Source: Chiua virens
Lineage: Eukaryota; Basidiomycota; Agaricomycetes; Boletales; Boletaceae
Reading direction: 5' to 3'
DNA length: 64,000 nucleotides
Assembly (NCBI GenBank): GCA_019787685.1
Contig: JAHNUO010000016.1
Location: 186,001-250,000 of the forward strand
The notes below the pieces were generated by a model. That model was not told where the DNA came from and searched no databases. It saw only the letters and a list, made by a program, of their open reading frames with translations. Of the stretch, positions 48,591 to 59,392 are shown in pieces; the stretch's first letter is position 1, and each line of letters opens with the position of its first letter. The position numbers and the translations under genes are program-made.

Positions 48591-49760
48591 TGAATCGTAC
48601 TGGTTACTGACAAGTCGCTCATTAGGTCGACAAGCAGCACACAACTTCAAGTCAAGTTCGTGTAGCAGCGAGAACAAGCCCTTCGACCACGATGTTGTAA
48701 GAATTTGTCATCTTGTCATTGCGTATACACCAGCCGTCTACCCTATTAGTTTGTGCCTGAAAACAGGACGGCCAAAATTGAAATCAATATCCTCGAAGTA
48801 TCAGCTCATCCCTACGTCTTTCAAAACCAATTCTCACCATGCTCATAGGTTGAAATCCCAACAAGTGCACCTCACCTTCACCTGCTTTTGATTATGAAGA
48901 GGTTCGTGACTGCTTTGAATCCTTTTTGATTCTGTGTTCACGTTGCCGCAGCCACCGTCGCCACCGTCTTCTGCTTCTTGGATGGATGACGAACCAGCGG
49001 TGTTTCATACAATATCTCCTCCATCAGCTGCACCTCAGGTGGCCTCATTTTCGGAGTCGTATTCCGAGGAGACATTGTTGACTTGTCCAAGGGCCGGACA
49101 ACACTCGGAAACTGGATAAAGAGAATTAGAATGATTGCAAACGACTGAGCTGGTCGACATATCGGTCCAACGAGTTCACCACCACATTCCAGAACGATTC
49201 GGGCCGTGGATCAATGCGTATAAGCGAGCCTTCTTGAAGCACGACCTGTCGAGGTCCCCCACGCTCGGAGGAACGTCCCAGGGCCACTAGCCCATCCAAG
49301 TCCTTTCAATGATCATGATCAGAACATGGCTCAAGAAACTGGCGGGACGGAGCTTGGGCGAGCACACCAGTCAATTTCCCGCAATGGCCGCTCTGCGGAA
49401 TCCGGTACGCGACGTCTTCTTTGACCATACGATCGTCTTATAAATGCCTTAGCAAGTGTGGATAATCTACTCTGAAGGGATGCGGCAAGGTGCACCCTTT
49501 GAACCACCACCGCATGATGCTCTTCCCGCTACTGCTAAGTATCTAACGGTTCAAAATCGATCACTGGCAGTCCTCTCTTTCAATAATGGTTTGCGTCGTG
49601 AACGAATCCCATCGGCCCCAGCCATCGAATGATCCACCTCAGGCTTCGCGTGGTGAGGCAACGGCGATTCGCGAAACAGTAGCAGTAAGCATACTTTCTT
49701 CTAGTTAGCTTAATTCGAAAGATTGAAGACCAGATTAGAATCAGGCACTGGCACGTCCAG
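48590..49760 (+). pseudogene. WD40 family copy F: tail exons only
   Basis: The propeller is gone, but the family tail can still be followed: EINILEVSAHP (DIDLLE exon) near 48778-48810, a FDYEE exon near 48860-48900, then after an intron PPSPPSSASWMDDEPAVFH (about 48951-49010) and SPPSAAPQVASF, a LKKLAGRSLGEHT stretch near 49330-49372 and the 3' flank shared with copies A and B up to 49.9 kb. Several frame breaks. It lies head-to-head with the CHAT gene. Confidence 0.65.
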
Positions 49761-50134
49761 ATATAATGACAATTAAATTCTCGCTGCCTACATGGCTCAT
49801 TTACTTCCTGCCGTGTCGCCTAGATGGAGGAGAGTGATCCAATCGCCTTGCGGTGAGGTCACGAAGAGTTAGGTCCAAGTGTGAAGACATCACCTTTTGA
49901 AAGTGGGTCATGTCGGTTGCCAGGGTTCTGTTGACGGTCATTGTGGACAAAGCAGTATGACTCTCTGTCCTGCGATCAGTCCCGTCCGTATTACAGTGAA
50001 TGAGATGAAATCATTGCATCCCGTGGGCATATGATCCTCTACATGATCCCCTCGGAGGTATTGTATCGCTATCTACTCGTGTCTATATATTCTATTATGC
50101 ATCTTCGATCGCCCTTTATCTCCTTACAGTCAAG

Positions 50135-51339
50135 ATGTCCGGGAACAACACCCAAGTGACCCAACCCTCGCCTGAGCTCTTGAATGAATACACCATTGGA
50201 TTCGTGGCGAATGCATTGACTTGTATTCTCTATGGTGGCTATTTCCAGAGCTTACTCCCTTTTCGTGGGTCACTCACGCCCCGTTCGTAGGTATCTATAT
50301 CACCATTGTAGGGACAAACTTGGTCCTCCTTCGCAAAAGGAGATACAGAATCCTCTTGTCGTTTACCCTCTTCCAGCTCATCATCATTACATTTTATCTA
50401 GCTATTTCGCTGTACCACGAACCCACACAGCTTTTGTCAATATTTGGGTTATTCGGGGTCGACAGCTTTGAGGCACTATCACCCTGGAATGACGTCGCCC
50501 GCGACGCTGCATTCCTTATCAATACCTGGGGTTCAGATGCTTTTCTGGTGTGTGCTTTTGTCCTGATCTTTCTACTATCCAGGTACTGAATAGTGTCAGC
50601 TCTATCGATGTCATGTCATATGGAGAGGCAACAAATTCGCGATTGCCGTTCCAGCATTGATGTACCTCGCCACCATCGGCGCTTCCATTGCCTGGCTCGT
50701 TGTCGACGCCATTCCTGGCGCCATCTACACCACGCCAGATGTTCAAGTTGCTGGCACTGCCGTTTTTTCATGTTCCGCCGTGATGAACGTCACAGCGTCC
50801 GCACTCATCTCAGGGCGCCTCCTGTTCTACCGACGCGCCATCTCCCGAACGGCTGGTTCGCAGCAAGGTCGGTTTTACCTCGGTTATATCGCCATGACCC
50901 TTGAAAGCGCCGTGTTGTATACCGTGTGTGTCATCCTCACAGTGGTGACGTTCACCACCAACAGTCCACTCCAAGCACTCTTTTTCTCCATCTTGGCGAT
51001 CGCTCAGGTGGATGTTGCTTACTTGCAGTCACCGTGGAGTGTCGTTTGCTGACGCTTTTGTATCTGGTGATCGATCCACAGGTTATTGCGCCTTCGTTGA
51101 TCGTTTATCGGATCGCGATCGGGATTTCGTTCGAGACAGATGGCAACCCCAGTAGGAGGAGCACGTTTGGTGCGTTTCGTTCCACATGTGGCACTCTGCG
51201 CGGACAGGCAGGGGCGCACGATGTACCGGATGTCTCCAAGACCATGCGCCTCTCCTTGGGGCGCACCACCAAGTTGGACCTGGAGCGCTCCCATACATCG
51301 ACGCATGAACTCAGCCAGCTCAAACAGGAGCAGGTCTAG
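50135..51339 (+). CDS. Seven-helix membrane protein, agaricomycete family, unknown role
   Basis: Predicted receptor-like integral membrane protein of 340 residues. Exons 50135-50234, 50291-50547, 50600-51007 and 51082-51339 add up in frame. Start MSGNNTQVTQPSPELLNEYT, first helix IGFVANALTCILYGIYI, then a basic RKRRYRI loop, further helices (LLSFTLFQLIIITFYLAI), the exon junction GSDAFLLYRCHVIWRGNKF, KFAIAVPALMYLATIGASIA, FYLGYIAMTLESAVLYTVCV and a last helix ending LAIAQVIAPSLIVYRIAIG. The cytosolic tail is Ser/Thr-rich and ends HELSQLKQEQV. The DAFLLYRCxVIW motif is common in a widespread agaricomycete family of unknown role that looks GPCR-like; no ligand or coupling is implied. It differs from the DUF6533 genes in this window. 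Confidence 0.75.
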
Positions 51340-52660
51340 ACTTTGTCCCGTCCACACCAGCGACGATACGACGACCAACAGAGGAGTCACATTCCATGGC
51401 TCTGACCACTAGTTTTCGTCCGTCTATTGCCATCGCTATCAACGATGTTCATTCATATGTAAGAGGCACACGACTATTTCGGACTTTTTTTTGTTTCAAG
51501 TTCAAGTTCTCGTTTCGGAGACAAACACAAGGGCAAAGAAGGAGGGAAGGGGGAAGCGTTTTCAACATATGCATTTATCTGCACACATTTACGGTCCTAC
51601 GAGTGGCTCTGGACGCTGGACAATGAGAGCATCGATACTTTGATCAGGCTGCACTATGTTGGACTTCAATGGGATGACTCCGGCCTCGCAGGCTGGTTCA
51701 TTAGGAAAAAATAATGTACCTGGATGCCGCGACAACCAATAATGCGCGCTGCTTTTAGTGAGGCCGGAAGAACTTCTAATCATCTCCTCGGTCCGATGTG
51801 GTCATTGAGGGAGATAATGTCAAAATATGTACCTTTTTCAGGCTTGTTGTGGTTTGGTTCGCCCTGCAAGTAACAAACGTGTGTTATGCAAATCCTGGGT
51901 CAAGAGATAGACGTTCGATTGGTTTAGATGGTTAGGTTAGACATTAAAATGGTGTTAAAATGAGTGCGCGTGAGAGAAGGGTTGAGACACCAGATGGCAC
52001 ACTGGGTATCAAACGGCTTGGACAAGGTCTCGTCGTGTTTTGTCAATAAACGACAGGAGAAGTTGTACACGTTGGAAAGCGCTGAAGCGCTGACCAGTGA
52101 AGCGAACATGCCAAAAGAAAATGCTTGGATCTGGATGCTCAGAAGGTAGAAGGGAGGCGCGCCACGTCAAAAAAGCAGCGACAAGTTGTTAGGGTGCGTC
52201 TGAGTCAAACGTACGCTGAAGAGCATAGCCAAGTATTGAGAACGACATCCATGTGTCCACGATGAGCTGTAGTAACGGTGCACCTTTCAAGGTCCTGGGC
52301 TGCGTGCGCGGATGGGAAAGGTGACTGTGAAACAAGTTCGGGACAAAGACGTGGAGAGTCCTTGGGACAGTAACAAGTACTTCAAGTTGTCGGTCTCGTC
52401 GAGTGTTCTCTTCTCCCCGTCCCGCGGGAAAGATATAGAAGTCCTAAGTAAAGCAGGCTCATGAGGAGTGACGTACGCGGCCAACACAGTGAGTCCCTGA
52501 TTAATAAGGACCCGAAAAAGAAAACAAAAGCGCTAGATATGAGGCGCCTGCACTGGTACAGGACAATTCGTTTACTTGGGGTGCGACCGTGCTTACCAGC
52601 GTACTTATACTGAAACACCTTGTACACATTCAAACCCTACTGCTTGAAACATAGGTGAGA
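51340..52660. other. Intergenic; possible small membrane gene on minus strand
   Basis: On the minus strand from about 52640 to 51589 several hydrophobic exon-like stretches follow each other: VYKVFQYKYAG/LTVLAAY, LLQLIVDTWMSFSILGYALQ and LLSIQIQAFSFGMFASLVSA, with plausible GT and AG sites between. I could not build a full gene and recognise no family. Treat it as a hint only. Confidence 0.25.
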
Positions 52661-54630
52661 ATGTTGGAGACCAAGACTGGTGGGTAGCAGACTAAGAGCA
52701 AATAGACTGTACTGATAATTCAGGAAGATGATTTCATTCTACTGGACACCGGTCACTCGAGCGAAGTTCATGCAGTTGCCTTTGACCGTGACGGGAAGCA
52801 TCTATTCAGTGGAAATTGGGATGGAATTCGACGGTTTCGACTTCACGACTGTCGAGAGGTGGCAAGGCAGACAGGGATGAGCTTGAAGAACATTTCAATA
52901 TCAAGAGACGGCAAATGGGTCATGTGCGGGACGAGACAGGGAGTGAGTGTCTGGGATTTCGAGCTGCAGGAAAAGACCTGCCATGTCGAGGATGAATATT
53001 ATATGGGGACAACGGATGTGTCGCCCGAATCGACGCGGATTGCGACAGGAACCAGGGAAGGGCCTGCGAGCGTGTGGGACATTTCGACCGGGGAGCAACT
53101 CCACAAATTCGACGACACGGTCAAGTCGAACAGCGTCCGATTTTCACCAAACGGGGAGAAAATTGCCATTTCGGAATGTGGTGGGCCGATCAGGATCTTT
53201 GATAGCCGCACAGGTAAAAAACTCATCACCATCGAGATAAAGACACCAAATTTCTATGCAATCACTCCGCTCGCGTGGACCGAGGATGGGCAGCAAATCT
53301 TCGCTGCCTGCAACGACAAGAGAGTCAAGTTATTTGATGCATTGACAGGAACCCAGCTGGCTGAATCGCAACGTTTCGATGAAGTCATATCAATTGCTCT
53401 CGCTGCCAATGAGCAGTTTATTGCCTTCCATCTGGAAAGTTCAATTTCTTTCTTAGATGCATCAACTCTTGCTGTTATTGGTCCCATCATCCCGGAGGAG
53501 GGCGAGACTGAGATACACTCAATTGCACTCTCTGCAGATTGCGCCTACCTCGCAACGGGACGAGTGGATGGCAAAATTGCTGTTCGTAATCTCAACACTG
53601 TCCTCAAAGACTTTGTTGGCAGCGTGAGTGTACCTGCATACGTTGTACTTGTTAGCTCACAAGTCACTCTCATTAGATATCGAAAAAAACTGGTGAACAA
53701 CATGGTGGCGACGAGAATGAGCCCTCCGACCTTGACGCTGTAAGCCTTTTCGTCCTGTCATTGCAACGAACAATCTGTCATCCTCGTCGTGTGCTTACAC
53801 TAGTCGTCTACTCATCATGGATCTGTGCCTGAGAACGGGGACGACAGCATCGACCTCCTTGAGGTATTAGCCTATCCCCAACTCGTTCAAAAACAATTCT
53901 CATCATCGTGTTATAGGTCGAAATACCAACAAACGCACCTGCACTTGCACCTACCTTCGATTACGACCGGGTTCGTGACTGCTTCGATCGCTTTCTGTTT
54001 CCTGATTTACGCCGTCGCAGGCGCCGTCGCTACAGTCCTCCGTTCATCATCGGATAGATGACGTACGATCGGTGGAGGCATCCCACGCAATGTCTCCGCC
54101 ATCATTTGCACAGCAGGTGAACTCTCCAGAAACACATCCAGAGGAATGCCTGGGCACTGTCGACTCGCCCAAAGGCCGGCAAATCCTTGCAAGATGGTTG
54201 AAAAAGACTAGAAGGATTGCGGAAGATCGAGTTAACCTGCCTGTCTGTCTGGCAGATGCACCATCACCTTCTCGAGGGAATCGCCGAGAACACATTTCGA
54301 CAATGGCTGCAGGGCAACGCGCACCAGTGAGCCTCCGAGTCTCATGTTGAAGATGGCCGATGCGCAGTGAGCTCACGATACCTGTAGCGAACCGTCGCCG
54401 CACCTCCTGGAGAAGAACGCTATCACTTATTCATGTATTACTTTCGAAGGAAGCGGGGAGAGAGACCGCCTGCCAGGGCGCCGATCGTTCACCATCCACA
54501 GGAAGACGCTTCTCGGCCCGCTAAGCCTGACAATTTAAATGTCCAAGACTCGACTAAAATAAATAAAGCGGCTCCCGTACGTTGCTTTTCCGACGATGTT
54601 GGATCATATCTTAACCACCACATGTGTTAG
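52661..54630 (+). CDS. WD40 repeat protein, family copy C (apparently intact)
   Basis: Same architecture as copy B. 19-base exon 52661-52679 (MLETKT), intron ending GGAAG, propeller exon 52728-53623 with DDFILLDTG, VHAVAFDRDGKHLFSGN, VSVWDFELQ, SVWDISTGEQL and IHSIALSADCAYLATG. Then tail exons: ISKKTGEQHGGDENEPSDLD, NGDDSIDLLE, VEIPTNAPALAPTFDYDR, a long exon with HAMSPPSFAQQV and ILARWLKKTRRI, and a last exon from 54388 (APPGEERYHLFMYYFRRK) to TAG 54628-54630. No internal stop or frame break seen with these joins. Its end differs from copy B's, which has LPSADYSEGIR instead. No catalytic motif. Confidence 0.75.
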
Positions 54631-55740
54631 CCACCGCCAACCAACAATATGCTGGCGCCTCGATCCTCGAGCGTTGGGGCCTTGGTTTCTGCGACGGTGA
54701 GTGTCCTTTCCTCCATCCTATTCTATTGACTAGATGTGATGGATTGAACCGATTCAGGGCAAGCGATCCCTTTGTATGATAGGAAGTGATGCACGACTTT
54801 GTAAATGACATGCTCTGTGGAAATTCAGCTGAAATTGGTTGCTGTTCGAGTAGCAACATGGGGACATTCAATTCCCTTGGAGGTGGGCCGTTAAGCGCGG
54901 AACTTGAAGTACTTTGCACTACAATCACACTGCAATCGTAATTGAAGGTTGATGTTTTGGTACAAAAGCCACTAACTGACTGGTACACCTTGTGCTCTAA
55001 ATCACCTAATCGTAGACTTCTGGAAATTGAAGACATTACCCAGAATGCCAACGAGTGGCGCAAGTGTATTTCCTGGCTTCTATGAAGAGAGGTGACGCCA
55101 AACTTTCGAATTCGCAGATGCCGCGTATACACCATACAGCAACCAAGGGATCAGTGGCTGCCAATCACCACACTCACTGGCATTTCGTGCCTCGTCTGAG
55201 CGTCATGGTTCCGGTCAACGTTCAGTTTGTATACCGCCCATACGGCCATCGCTCCTGTGGGCTTCACGATCTCGTCTCCTTCTCACCCTTACTACCCTTG
55301 CGGAGCGGAGAAAATCGAACTTGCACTGTGATCCCATCTGATCACAGGAGTCTCTTCATCTCTGCTTCTTTGAAATGGCTTGCAAACACTTCTCATAACG
55401 AGGGTCATGGACCTCCCGTGTGGTCGAACACGTAAAAAGGTATGCCAAAGGTGCATATGTGGTGCAAACCCGTCAGACTCACAATCGGGCTCTCGTCGCC
55501 TAATAGCGCCAAGCTCTGCGAAACCTACATATCTGAGAAGCTTGACGCGAACGTGAGAGAGCGACACGGAATTCATGGTCATTCCGTCGGACAATATTCT
55601 CTGTAACGAAGGCGCCCACGAGTCTGACAATGCACGTGCGTCTTGTGGCACGCGGAGTGAGTGAACGAATCACTCTGGAGGACAGTGAAAGTTACAAGGT
55701 AAGACCAGTCTTCGTGAAGAACCGAGAAATAATAAACCCC
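54631..55740. other. Intergenic, nothing recognised
   Basis: Minus-strand frames up to 174 codons (54611-55135) lack recognisable domains and overlap other open frames. Not called as genes. Confidence 0.35.
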
Positions 55741-56250
55741 AGGGCTACGAGGCGCCGACTCGGAACATAACGATGATGGGCCATTGCGTTCTCCACGGAT
55801 AGAAAGCATCTTTCAGTGGAAGTGGAGATGGGGTTCGCCGGTTCAACATTATGGACAGACGGGAAGCGCCAGTCGAGTGGACAGGACAGGACAGGACAGG
55901 ACAAGACAGGAACGTCATATCAATTTCAAGAGATAGAAAATGGATCGAGTCTGCGGGACAGAAGACGGAGCGAGCGTATGGGATGCAGAGCCGAAAGCCA
56001 AGGTCATCGACGTGGAGGGTGGAAACAAAGTGCGGGCGGTGCATGTATCCCCCGACTCGACTTGGTTTGCGACAGGAACCCGCCCAAAAAGGGTAAGTGT
56101 ATGGAATATTGTGACGGGCGAACAGCTGGTTGGACCCCTCCAATTCAACGATCCATGTGTCCGATTCTCTCCAAATGGAGAGTGAGTCGCCATTTCTGCA
56201 TTCAGTGGCCCAATTGTGATCTTTTAGGGACATCACAGTACACGTCATTG
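55741..56250 (+). pseudogene. WD40 family copy D: fragment
   Basis: Covers about the first half of the propeller in shifting frames: SGSGDGVRRFNIMDRRE (near 55815-55865), NVISISRDRKW, GTEDGASVWDAEPKAKVIDV (about 55950-56005), VRAVHVSPDSTWFATGT, SVWNIVTGEQLVGPL and CVRFSPNGE followed by a stop (56183-56185). No 19-base start exon and no tail were found. A GGACA repeat array replaces the usual KQTG stretch. Confidence 0.8.
55877..55908 (+). repeat. GGACA short tandem repeat in WD40 fragment
   Basis: Five to six copies of GGACA (one variant AAGACA) sit exactly where the intact paralogues encode VAKQTG. Five-base units break the reading frame, so this expansion may have helped to kill the copy. 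Confidence 0.85.
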
Positions 56251-56916
56251 GACTGACCCACATAGCATAGAATGTCCAGACCCGAGACCTCTGAGAGGTG
56301 TGTACGACCGCGTCAGCCTCATTGTTATAGACGCGCTTCTCTTGGCCATCGCCATTCAGGCCTTCATCGGAACAGCTTCGAAATATTCCCCACACGCGAC
56401 ACGAAACTCTTAAAATGAGATCTTCGAACCTCCAATACGATCGAATAGGAAAAGGGTCTGCCAACGTATGGGTGTCGCAGATCCGATAAAATCGGGTACT
56501 CGTCATCCAAGAGCGCCCAACGGTTCAGGCCTAGGTCCCCGAGAGACACGTAGGTTTGCTACGAATGAGCTGCCCGACAACTTTTGCGACGTCTGAGCAT
56601 TCTCCGTTATGAGCGACATTGTACGTATAACCATGGTCATTCCCTCAAGAAATATCCTCGCTAGCGATGGCGCGCCCCCGTTCGATGAGGTGCCTGAGAT
56701 GTATTTGCGTCTTGCACAGTTCGTTTTGCCAGTGGGGAAAAAGTAAAAGATACATGCGGGACCGGTCTTAGTGAGGACCCGAGCAAAGAATAAACGCCAA
56801 AACCACGAGGCGCGGAGAAACCATATGATGATGAAAACGTGTTTGTAGCACGCACCGGCGTAAACCGAAACACTTTCCTTGACGCTTGCAAACCCTCTAC
56901 TGCTTATTACAAGAGC

Positions 56917-58915
56917 ATGTCGCAGACCAAGACCGGTGGGTGGCAGGACAGAGAAGTGATTGGAATGAACTGACAAGTCAGTAAGACGACGTGATGCTTC
57001 TCGAGACAGGCTCTCACGCTGTATATGCCGTGGCGTTCTCCACGGATGGAAGGAATCTCTTCAGTGGAAGCGATGATGGTGTTCGCCGGTTCAACATTGC
57101 AGATAGACGGGAAGTGGCCAAGCAGACGGGACTGGACGTAAATGCCATCTCAGTATCAAAGGACGGCAAACAGGTCGTCTGTGGAACAACAAAAGGGGCG
57201 AGCATATGGGATATGGAACTACTGGGAAAGGTCGTCGATGTCGAGGACGGAAACGTGTCAGCAGTGGACTGGTCGCCAGACTCGACCCAGATTGCGACAG
57301 GAACCTTGGAAGATACAGCGAGTGTGTGGAATGTTGCAACCGGCGAGCGACTGATTGGACCTCTCAAATTCAACCACACGGCTAAGGGGGTACGGTTCTC
57401 TCCAAGTGGAGAGCGAATTGCGGTTTCTGAATTCGCTGGGCCGATCACGATATTCGACAGCCAAACTGGCGAAAAGCTGGTCGCCATCAACACAACGACG
57501 AGTGGATCCTACATTGGAAACACTCCTCTTGCATGGTCAAACAATGGAGAGCAACTCTTTGCAGCGTGCATGGACAAGAAAGTCCAGTCGTTCAATGCAT
57601 CAACGGGATCTCTGGTCGCCGAGTCACAGGTTGTGGAAGGACATGACCCCGAGTCCATTGCTGTAGCTGCCAATGGCCAGTTTCTTGTCGTCCAGACGTG
57701 GGTACTCAATCTTTTTCTTGGATTTGTCCACTCTTGCTCGAATTGGGCCCATCATCGAGGAGGACAAAATTCGGCCGATTGCTCTCTCGTCGGACAACAC
57801 CCATCTCGCCACAGGACAAGACAACGGCCAAGTCGTCATTCGGAATCTCGACACCGTCCTGCGAGACATCCTTGGCAATGTAAGGTCACAGTCATACTCT
57901 CCACCCAACAACTCACTCTTCATTAGGTATCTGCTGTCGAGGAACAAGAGCAAACCGACCAGCGTACAACCTCGGACAGCGGCGAAAATGGATCCCCCGA
58001 CTCCCATGCGGTACGCCTTTGTCATTCCATCGTCACCACGATAGATCTGACTCGGATGTTTTCATCGCGCGCTTACACCAGCCATCTGCCCATGGCACTG
58101 GGCTTGATAACCGGGATGAGGACATTGACCTCCTTGAGGTACCAACCCCTCCGTCTCCTTCGAATGACTTTTCACAATGTCATAGGTCGAGATTCCATCA
58201 AACGCTCCTGCAAGTGGTCCTGCTTTTGACTACGATCAGGTTTGCGACTGCTTTACTCCCTGTCTGTTTCCGTGTTGACGTCACCAAAGCTACCATCCCC
58301 TACGTCCTCATTGCATCCGAATGTGGATGATGTAGCAGTCGTGGAGGTGTCACATGCTGTGTCTCCGCCATCATCTATGCGGCAGGTAACCTCCCCTCCG
58401 GAGATGCGTCCAGAAGAACATCCTGTCGTCGTCGACTCACTCAAGGGTTGGTCTACGCTTTTCAAGTGGCTAAGAAGGACCAGAAGGGATGCGGATGACC
58501 AAGCTGGTGAACATTCTGCCAAACTCACGAATAGTTCATCCGCCGATCCAGTGGGCTCGCCGTCACCATCACGAGACAATCCTCCACACAACCACACTTC
58601 GACGATGGCTCCCTTGATAGAACGTGTGAGGATTGTCTTGTTTATTAACACCAGTGCACAGCGTGTCTCATGAGATCTTCAGCGAATCTATGTTGCACCC
58701 CCTGGAGAAGAACGATTAAGTTTCCTCCACCTTTTATTTCAACGAGTACCGCGACGGACAGAACCGGTTATGATCCCGATCCCCTCTTCACAACCGCCGG
58801 AACTTTTTCGTACTGGCAATACTCAGGATTTAGCGGTCCCTGTATGTCTCTTCCCTTTTAATCAGTGCATCGTGTCGTAACAGCCAGTGTTTCATTAGCC
58901 ACCCCCGATAAATAA
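56917..58915 (+). pseudogene. WD40 family copy E, one frameshift in the propeller
   Basis: 19-base exon 56917-56935 (MSQTKT), propeller exon from 56986 (DDVMLLETGSHAVYAVAFST, SVWNVATGERLIGPL, AIAVSE-type blades). Up to about 57680 the frame is unbroken (SIAVAANGQFL); after it the family sequence (GYSIFFLDLSTLARIGPII, IALSSDNTHLATGQ) continues one base out of register. The unshifted frame ends about 80 residues later without WD signal. Tail exons follow as in copies B and C: VSAVEEQEQTDQR, DEDIDLLE, FDYDQ, a long exon with LFKWLRRTRRDADD, and YVAPPGEERL. One indel separates it from a working gene, so an assembly error is possible. The 3' end is approximate. Confidence 0.7.
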
Positions 58916-59392
58916 TCCCCCTCAGTCTTCGAGCGGCGGGATTCCCGAGACAGTAAGCATACCTCACTTGAGCTTGTGTCGAAAATTCATCACAGCGGAA
59001 CAGCATGTACCAGGCTCAATCAAAGGAGATACTCGGAGGGTTTCATTCACGCTACCAAGATGCACGTCATGCCTCCCATCAAGTAGTGGAGATGGAACGC
59101 ATTGATTCGACTTGGACGTGATCATGAGGGGTCGAGTACCTGATTGCCTTGTCTTCTGGCATAGATACATGAACGACAGGTCATCGATTTCCAGGGTAAA
59201 AGGTTCAACTGCTCCCGCGTTCGTTCATATTCGTGTCTTGTTTTGCATCCGCGCGCAATGATATTCTGAACATACCTGCGACACATCGTTCGAAATGTTG
59301 TTCGGTTTGATCCCTGCGTCATACTTACACCTTAGATATTCATATACATACAGCATACATTTGGTCGCGACACTCCCATATAGCTGACCACT
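58916..59392. other. Convergent intergenic region
   Basis: Short frames only. The first 60 bases still resemble the WD40-family 3' flank. ALDH converges from the right. Confidence 0.45.

Noticed and set aside
54611..55135. 174-codon minus-strand ORF
   Set aside because: No family features, overlaps other open frames, and sits next to decayed WD40 sequence.
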